A stretch of 11,128 nucleotides of DNA from Oscillospiraceae bacterium (GTDB lineage Bacteria > Bacillota > Clostridia > UMGS1883), in the NCBI GenBank assembly GCA_022508735.1, contig JAFLUQ010000071.1, positions 1-11,128 on the forward strand. Reading direction: 5' to 3'. The position numbers were made by a program, and so were the translations under genes. A model generated the notes under the pieces. The model saw nothing but the letters and a program-made list of their open reading frames with translations. It was not told where the DNA came from and did not search any database. This document shows, piece by piece, positions 6,959 through 11,128 of this stretch; the first letter of the stretch is position 1; the number at the start of each line of letters is the position of its first letter.

Positions 6959-7378
6959 TTGAGTAAAATAAAAAGATGGTTTTTGCCCGTTATTGCAGGA
7001 GGTCTTCTTGCGGTATTGGCAGTTGGTTTTCTTTTTCATTATTCAACAAATCCTACAGTAGTCGATGGCAACTTTTCAGATTTTTGGGCCGATGGGGATA
7101 AGGCTTACATCAAATGTTATCTTTGTATCGCCAATAATTCTGACGAGGCCAAAACCGTAAACATCAGTGCGGAAAGCGCTGAGGATGTTAAAGTGGGATT
7201 GCTGAAAGACAAGGCCCTGAAAGCCTATGATGAAAATCTTGAAACGACCGACATAGTAATATCACCGGGAACAGATTCATATACAGTTGTTTTTGTGGGC
7301 GAGTTCGGCGGTGTTCTCCGCAAGGCCGACAGACTGCCTCCCAATGATATTTATGTTACAGTCCGGGATACGGTATAA
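6959..7378 (+). CDS. Membrane-anchored extracytoplasmic protein of unknown function
   Basis: Not recognised as a named family. From the TTG start the protein has 139 residues: a short basic N-terminus (SKIKRW), one hydrophobic helix (about 8-27) and a roughly 110-residue domain expected outside the membrane. There is no lipobox cysteine near the helix, so it is a signal-anchor or secreted protein, not a lipoprotein. The outer domain alternates hydrophobic and polar residues (YIKCYLCIANNS, TVNISAES, SYTVVFVGEFGG, DIYVTVRD), suggesting a small beta-sandwich; two cysteines lie in YIKCYLC. The gene starts 30 bases after the permease and shares its terminator, so it is probably an operon member, perhaps an accessory or sensing partner of the transporter. 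Its base composition looks more AT-rich than its neighbours. A start at GTG 6947 would add 4 residues. Confidence 0.8.
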   Translation: MSKIKRWFLPVIAGGLLAVLAVGFLFHYSTNPTVVDGNFSDFWADGDKAYIKCYLCIANNSDEAKTVNISAESAEDVKVGLLKDKALKAYDENLETTDIVISPGTDSYTVVFVGEFGGVLRKADRLPPNDIYVTVRDTV

Positions 7379-7412
7379 GTGACAGCTCGGTGTTTTGCCA
7401 CAAGAATTAACG

Positions 7413-7445
7413 GGAAAAATGAGGGTTACGACCCCTCATTTTTCC
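7413..7445 (+). terminator. Terminator of the GntR-ABC operon, possibly bidirectional
   Basis: A 13-bp perfect stem (GGAAAAATGAGGG at 7413-7425 with its complement at 7433-7445) encloses a 7-base loop. The GC core is flanked by A5 on the left and T5 on the right, the arrangement that terminates transcripts from either strand. The T run lies inside the stem's 3' arm, not after it. Confidence 0.82.
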
Positions 7446-7464
7446 ATTTCAGCATATTTTTCTC

Positions 7465-7493
7465 TTGACTTTATGGTAATAATGTAGTATGAT
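7465..7493 (+). promoter_or_regulatory. Predicted sigma-A promoter of the obgE operon
   Basis: TTGACT (7465-7470), a 17-base spacer and TATGAT (7488-7493). The expected start of transcription is near 7500, leaving a leader of about 29 bases. It sits between the preceding terminator and obgE, so the housekeeping operon is independently transcribed. Confidence 0.82.
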
Positions 7494-7528
7494 ATATTAA
7501 CGGCAAAATATCTAAGGAGAGTACCATT

Positions 7529-8797
7529 ATGTTTGTAGATACAGCAGAGATTCATATAAAGGCCGGCAACGGCGGCAACGGTTTGGTGTCCTTCAGAAGG
7601 GAGAAATACGTACCCAACGGAGGGCCTGACGGCGGCGACGGCGGCAAGGGCGGAAACATCGTATTTCTTGCGGATAAGAACCTGACCACGCTGATGGATT
7701 TCCGCTATAAAAAAGAATATAAGGCTCCTAACGGAGAGGACGGCAGAGCTCGCAACTGCTACGGCAGAAAGGGCGAGGATCTGACGATTCGCGTTCCGGT
7801 GGGGACAATTATACGCGATAAGGAAAGCGGCAGGATCATTAAGGATATGTCCCAAGAGGGCGAGGAGTTTATCGCCGCTAAGGGAGGCAACGGCGGCTGG
7901 GGAAATATTCATTTCGCCACGGCCACCCGTCAGGCTCCCAAGTTCGCCAAGACCGGCATTCCCGGGCAGGAGAGAGACGTCACCCTTGAGCTGAAGCTGC
8001 TGGCCGACGTGGGTCTGGCGGGCTTCCCAAACGTGGGCAAGTCAACGCTGCTCTCTGTTGTCAGCGAGGCGCGGCCCAAGATAGCCAACTACCACTTTAC
8101 CACACTGGAACCCAATCTCGGCGTGGTTGACGCCGGCGACGGAAAGAGCTTTGTGCTGGCCGATATTCCCGGACTTATCGAGGGCGCCCACGAGGGAGTG
8201 GGCCTAGGCCACGAGTTCCTGCGCCACATTGAGCGCACCCGCGTCATAATCCATGTGGTGGACGTGAGCGGCATTGAGGGAAGAAACCCTATCGAGGACT
8301 TTGAGAAGATAAATAACGAGCTGGCCCTCTACAGCGAGGGGCTGGCCGAGCGGCCACAGATCGTAGCCGCCAACAAGACGGATATAATCACCGACCCGGC
8401 TCTGCTTGAGGATTTCCGGGCATATATAGAGGAAAAAGAGCTGCCGTTCTTTGAGATCTCGGCGGCAAGCCGTAAGGGCGTGCGTGAGCTGATAAGCTAT
8501 GCCGCCTCACTTCTCGACAAGCTGGAGCCGGTCGTAATTTACGAGCCGGAATATATAGAGGAAGAGGAGCTGATGGGTGAGGACTTCACCGTCAGCCGTG
8601 AGGACGAGACCTTCGTGGTCGAAGGGCCGTATATCGAGAAGCTGCTCCGCGGCGTGAACTTCGAGGATGAAGAGAGCCTGCAGTATTTCCAGCGGGCGCT
8701 CAGGCGCAAGGGAATTATCGACGCGCTCCGTGAAAAGGGCTGCGGCGAGGGCGACCCGGTGAGAATGTACGAGCTGGAATTTGATTTCGTAGAATAG
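7529..8797 (+). CDS. obgE: GTPase Obg/CgtA, ribosome assembly and stress GTPase
   Basis: An essential GTPase that associates with the 50S subunit in late assembly and is linked in the family to (p)ppGpp and stress signalling. All 422 residues are present. The N-terminal glycine-rich Obg fold spans about 1-157 (AGNGGNGLVSFRREKYVPNG, GGDGGKGG, AAKGGNGGWGN). The G domain has G1 GFPNVGKS 165-172, G2 Thr191-Thr192, G3 DIPG 212-215, G4 NKTD 282-285 and G5 SAAS 311-314. A C-terminal OCT domain covers about 353-422, an extension found in only part of the family. The start has SD AAGGAG (7514-7519) 9 bases upstream. It heads the operon; yhbY starts 11 bases after its stop. Chromosomes of related bacteria often have rplU-rpmA just upstream of obg; that is not the case here. 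Confidence 0.98.
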   Translation: MFVDTAEIHIKAGNGGNGLVSFRREKYVPNGGPDGGDGGKGGNIVFLADKNLTTLMDFRYKKEYKAPNGEDGRARNCYGRKGEDLTIRVPVGTIIRDKESGRIIKDMSQEGEEFIAAKGGNGGWGNIHFATATRQAPKFAKTGIPGQERDVTLELKLLADVGLAGFPNVGKSTLLSVVSEARPKIANYHFTTLEPNLGVVDAGDGKSFVLADIPGLIEGAHEGVGLGHEFLRHIERTRVIIHVVDVSGIEGRNPIEDFEKINNELALYSEGLAERPQIVAANKTDIITDPALLEDFRAYIEEKELPFFEISAASRKGVRELISYAASLLDKLEPVVIYEPEYIEEEELMGEDFTVSREDETFVVEGPYIEKLLRGVNFEDEESLQYFQRALRRKGIIDALREKGCGEGDPVRMYELEFDFVE

Positions 8798-8808
8798 AGG
8801 AATAAAAA

Positions 8809-9117
8809 ATGGCACTTACTTCTAAACAAAGAGCCTATCTTCGCAGCATAGGCCATGTGCAAAACGCCATTTTCCAAGTGGGAAAGGGCGGAATAAACGA
8901 TAACTTTATAAAGCAGATAAGTGACGCCCTCGATGCACGGGAGCTGATAAAGATAACCGTGCTGGAAACGGCTCTGTCGAGCGCAAGAGAGGTCTGCGGC
9001 GAGCTGTGCGAGGCAGTTGGAGCCGAGCCGGTTCAGTGCATCGGCAACAAGCTCATTATCTACCGCGAGAGTGCTGAAAAGAAAAAAGAGGGCAAAAGTA
9101 TCGTGCTTCCCAAATAA
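8809..9117 (+). CDS. yhbY: YhbY-family CRM-domain RNA-binding protein
   Basis: A 102-residue single CRM (KH-like) domain protein. Homologues bind pre-50S ribosomal particles, so a role in large-subunit assembly is likely, consistent with its place beside obgE. The diagnostic elements are LTSKQRAYLRSIGH at the N-terminus, the GKGG loop at 25-28 (the GxxG RNA-contact loop), LDARELIKITVLE and the C-terminal IGNKLIIYR strand. After residue 88 comes a basic tail, KKKEGK. SD TAGAGG (8795-8800) lies 8 bases before ATG and overlaps the obgE stop. Its own stop overlaps the SD of nadD, so translation is tightly packed. Length is normal for the family. Confidence 0.95.
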   Translation: MALTSKQRAYLRSIGHVQNAIFQVGKGGINDNFIKQISDALDARELIKITVLETALSSAREVCGELCEAVGAEPVQCIGNKLIIYRESAEKKKEGKSIVLPK

Positions 9118-9122
9118 GGAGG
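9116..9122 (+). promoter_or_regulatory. Ribosome binding site setting the nadD start
   Basis: A full AAGGAGG, 5 bases before the ATG at 9128 and overlapping the yhbY stop. It rules out the longer open frame that begins inside yhbY at 9017. Confidence 0.85.
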
Positions 9123-9127
9123 AGCTT

Positions 9128-9685
9128 ATGGCGAAAATCGGACTTTTCGGGGGTGCCTTTGACCCCTTCCATAACGGCCATCTGGCTATATGCCGCGCCG
9201 CGGCGGAGCAGTTAGGGCTAAATAGGCTCATAGTGATCCCGACATTCGTCCCGCCACACAAGAATAACATGCGCACCGCTTTTAAAGACCGGTATAATAT
9301 GGCGGCGGCCGCCCTTCGGGGAACGGGCTTTGCCGTCAGCGACTACGAACAGCGGCGGGGAGATGTGTCCTACAGCGCGCAGACCGTTGAGGACTTTGCG
9401 AAAATGTACCCCGGCGATAAGCTCTATTTCATAATCGGAGGCGACTCCTATCGGGACTTTCACTCATGGTATGAGCCGTGGCGTATAACCGATAAGGCGA
9501 CGCTGGCGGTGTACCCGAGGAACGGAGCCGAGGTGGAAGTTCTACCTCCGGCGGTGAGCTTCAGGGCCGAAACAATTGATGTTTCAAGCACGCTTCTTCG
9601 GGAAAGAATCGCGAACGGCGAGGATATAAGCGAATATGTTCCCGAAGCGGTGAAGATATATATAACCGAACATAATTTATACTGA
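9128..9685 (+). CDS. nadD: Nicotinate-nucleotide adenylyltransferase
   Basis: Transfers AMP from ATP to nicotinate mononucleotide, giving deamido-NAD, a required step in both de novo and salvage NAD synthesis in the cytoplasm. The 185 residues show the nucleotidyltransferase motif GGAFDPFHNGH (8-18, with the HxGH pattern at 15-18). They also show the NadD-type stretch FIIGGDSYRDFHSWYEPWRI (101-120) and the ISSTxxR-type motif VSSTLLRERI (152-161), followed by the usual YVPEAVKIYITEHNLY tail. The start at 9128 is fixed by the SD AAGGAGG and by the family's MxKIGLFGGxFDP opening. An upstream ATG at 9017 would add 37 residues unlike the family. Neighbour yqeK starts 12 bases after the stop, a pairing common in Firmicutes. 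Confidence 0.97.
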   Translation: MAKIGLFGGAFDPFHNGHLAICRAAAEQLGLNRLIVIPTFVPPHKNNMRTAFKDRYNMAAAALRGTGFAVSDYEQRRGDVSYSAQTVEDFAKMYPGDKLYFIIGGDSYRDFHSWYEPWRITDKATLAVYPRNGAEVEVLPPAVSFRAETIDVSSTLLRERIANGEDISEYVPEAVKIYITEHNLY

Positions 9686-9697
9686 CGAGGTGCTTCA

Positions 9698-10276
9698 ATG
9701 ACGCATGAAGAAATGATTGCCCGCTTGAAAACCGAGCTGAATGAACACAGATTCAGCCACACCCTCGGCGTAGCAGCCGAAGCTCAGCGGCTGGCGGCCC
9801 GGTTTGGGGCCGACCCTGAAAAGGCCTATGTGGCCGGGCTGCTCCACGACTGCGCCAAGAATTTTTCAGCCGAAAGAGTGAAGGAATACTGCGAAAAATA
9901 CAGCGTCACCCTCGACCCCTACTGTGATAAGGAAAAGGCGCTGATCCACGCTTTCCTCGGCCCGGTAGTAGCAAAGAATGACTACGGCGTGGGTGACGAG
10001 GAAATACTGAGCGCTATATACTACCATACTACCGGCAAGGAGAATATGACTCCGCTGGAAAAGCTTATTTACATTGCCGACATGACCGAGCCGGGGCGCA
10101 AAATGGATTATCTGCCTGAGCTGAGAGCCATGCTCGATGACGGCGATGTGGACGGCGCACTGGTCTACGGCCTCAGCAGCTCCATATGCTATGTTATAAA
10201 AAAGGGCAATCTTGTGCATCCCCATTCTATTCATGCGAGGAATTATCTGATAGAGAACAGGAGGAAAAACAGTTGA
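9698..10276 (+). CDS. yqeK: YqeK HD-domain hydrolase, probable symmetrical Ap4A hydrolase
   Basis: A metal-dependent HD-domain phosphohydrolase of 192 residues. Family members split diadenosine tetraphosphate (Ap4A) into two ADP, removing a stress nucleotide made by aminoacyl-tRNA synthetases. The HD metal ligands are in order: His21 (RFSHTLGV), His50-Asp51 (GLLHDCAK), His84 (LIHAFLGP), His110 (IYYHTTG) and Asp128 (IYIADMTEPGR). SD GAGG (9687-9690) lies 7 bases before ATG and overlaps the end of nadD. The stop overlaps the rsfS start as TTGA (10273-10276). Its position between an NMN adenylyltransferase and leuS fits a role in clearing by-products of adenylate chemistry, but that link is inference. 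Confidence 0.93.
   Translation: MTHEEMIARLKTELNEHRFSHTLGVAAEAQRLAARFGADPEKAYVAGLLHDCAKNFSAERVKEYCEKYSVTLDPYCDKEKALIHAFLGPVVAKNDYGVGDEEILSAIYYHTTGKENMTPLEKLIYIADMTEPGRKMDYLPELRAMLDDGDVDGALVYGLSSSICYVIKKGNLVHPHSIHARNYLIENRRKNS
10259..10264 (+). promoter_or_regulatory. Ribosome binding site setting a TTG start for rsfS
   Basis: A perfect AGGAGG inside the end of yqeK, 8 bases before the TTG at 10273. The next ATG (10291) is 26 bases away, too far to use it. Confidence 0.8.
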
Positions 10277-10632
10277 CTGATAAGGAAAAAATGGTTGAAA
10301 TAGTCAAAATTCTTGACGCAAAAAAGGCCGGAAAGATAGGCGCTATATTTGTGGAGGAAAAGACCATAATCGCCTCCTATTTCGTTATTTGTACGGCCGG
10401 CAGCCTGACGCAGCTGCGGGCCCTGGCCGACGAGCTTGAAGATAAGATGGGCGAGAAGGGCGAGCCCCCTGTGAAGATCGAGGGCAAGAACGAAAGCGGC
10501 TGGACGCTGGTGGACTTCGGCGGAGTCATCGTTCACATCTTCACTGCCGAAATGCGCGAGTTCTATGACCTTGAAAGGCTGTGGACAGACGCGCCCAAGG
10601 TCGATATAACCGACCTTTTGACCAAAGACTGA
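10273..10632 (+). CDS. rsfS: Ribosomal silencing factor RsfS
   Basis: Binds ribosomal protein uL14 on the 50S subunit and blocks joining to 30S, slowing translation when nutrients are short. The 119 residues match the family (formerly YbeB/DUF143/Iojap): YFVICTAGSLTQLRALADEL in the middle and GWTLVDFGGVIVHIF (76-90) followed by REFYDLERLW (95-104), the conserved core for uL14 contact. The start is taken as TTG 10273, giving MTDKEKMVEIVKIL, because of the AGGAGG at 10259-10264; it overlaps the yqeK stop by 4 bases. The open frame continues back to 10186 inside yqeK, but that part is unlike the family. In many Clostridia a LytR-CpsA-Psr gene separates yqeK and rsfS; here they overlap. leuS begins 18 bases later. 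Confidence 0.95.
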   Translation: MTDKEKMVEIVKILDAKKAGKIGAIFVEEKTIIASYFVICTAGSLTQLRALADELEDKMGEKGEPPVKIEGKNESGWTLVDFGGVIVHIFTAEMREFYDLERLWTDAPKVDITDLLTKD

Positions 10633-10650
10633 GGAAAGGATTGAGCAGTA

Positions 10651-11128
10651 ATGGAATATAATTTTAAAGAAATAGAGCCTAAATGGCAAAAATACTGGGA
10701 TGATAACAAGACCTTTGCGGCTGAGACCGGCAGTGAAAAGCCCAAGTTCTATGCTCTGGTGGAGTTCCCCTATCCAAGCGGTGCGGGTATGCACGTCGGT
10801 CATATCAAGGCCTACTCCGGCCTTGAGGTGGTCAGCCGCAAGCGCCGCTTAGAGGGCTATAATGTGCTGTTCCCCATCGGCTTTGACGCCTATGGCCTTC
10901 CCACCGAGAACACCGCCATTAAGACCGGCGTACACCCCCGCAAGGTGACCGACAACAATATAAAGAAGTTCACTGACCAGCTCCGTCGCGTGGGCTTCTC
11001 ATTCGATTGGGATCGTGTGATCGACACAACCGATGAGAACTACTATAAGTGGACTCAGTGGATCTTCCTCAAAATGTTTGAAAACGGCCTTGTTTTCCGT
11101 GATAAGACCCTTGTTAACTACTGCCCCA
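10651..11128 (+). CDS. leuS: Leucyl-tRNA synthetase, 3' end outside the window
   Basis: Class I aminoacyl-tRNA synthetase that charges tRNA-Leu with leucine. Only the first 159 codons are present, about a fifth of a typical 800-residue enzyme. The opening MEYNFKEIEPKWQKYW is family-typical. The ATP-binding HIGH motif appears as HVGH (48-51) in PYPSGAGMHVGH, followed by FPIGFDAYGLPTEN, where most bacterial enzymes have GWDAFGLPAE. The editing domain and KMSKS motif would lie beyond the window. The start is preceded by GAGGAAAGGA (10631-10640), 10 bases from ATG. There is no room for a T-box leader in the 18-base gap after rsfS, so it is expressed as part of the obgE operon unless an internal promoter exists. 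The substituted motif is a lineage variant, not damage. Confidence 0.96.
   Translation, partial: MEYNFKEIEPKWQKYWDDNKTFAAETGSEKPKFYALVEFPYPSGAGMHVGHIKAYSGLEVVSRKRRLEGYNVLFPIGFDAYGLPTENTAIKTGVHPRKVTDNNIKKFTDQLRRVGFSFDWDRVIDTTDENYYKWTQWIFLKMFENGLVFRDKTLVNYCP

Noticed and set aside
6953..6981. TTGACC at 6953-6958 as the -35 of a private promoter for the anchored protein
   Set aside because: At a 17-base spacing the sequence is atggtt, not a -10 box, and the hexamer lies right at the gene's start.
8539..9276. A 245-codon minus-strand open frame across obgE, yhbY and nadD
   Set aside because: It crosses three well-supported genes and its translation is low-complexity and serine-rich, as expected for an antisense shadow.
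10633..10650. T-box leader or own promoter for leuS
   Set aside because: Only 18 bases separate rsfS and leuS; no stem, specifier loop or promoter hexamers fit.

Overview
The window reads as ordinary chromosome from a Gram-positive Clostridia member, most likely an Oscillospiraceae/Ruminococcaceae-type gut anaerobe. This is inferred from gene families, not from a marker gene. Pointers are the order obg-yhbY-nadD-yqeK-rsfS-leuS, strong AGGAGG-type ribosome sites, a YtrA-type GntR/ABC operon, sigma-A-like promoters in AT-rich gaps, and moderately GC-rich coding DNA. All genes lie on the + strand, and no gap between genes exceeds about 160 bases. I see no tRNA, rRNA, CRISPR array, insertion sequence or phage gene.

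Region by region: (1) 2-1261 is the 3' part of araA (L-arabinose isomerase), closed by an intrinsic terminator. (2) 1361-5014 is a self-contained unit: an extended -10 promoter, two overlapping genes for full-length ABC exporter half-transporters, which probably form a heterodimer, and a UUCG-loop terminator. Its substrate cannot be read from the sequence. (3) 5043-7445 is a YtrA-type operon: a strong promoter carrying two inverted repeats, a short GntR repressor, an ABC ATPase, a six-helix permease, a membrane-anchored extracytoplasmic protein of unknown function, and a terminator. (4) 7465 to the window end is a housekeeping operon with its own promoter: obgE, a YhbY RNA-binding protein, nadD, yqeK, rsfS and the start of leuS. 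It links ribosome assembly and silencing, NAD synthesis, dinucleotide-alarmone turnover and leucyl-tRNA charging.

In region 3 the GntR protein probably senses an envelope stress or small ligand, represses its own promoter, and so controls the ATPase/permease pair and the anchored protein. The most interesting items are the nearly perfect 32-bp palindrome just behind the -10 box of this operon and the unrecognised anchored protein at its end. Several starts differ from the longest open frame. The SD positions argue for GTG at 5493, TTG at 6959 and TTG at 10273, and for internal ATGs at 1419 and 9128. Nothing here clearly amounts to an undescribed system; the YtrA-type operon with its fourth gene is the best candidate for follow-up.
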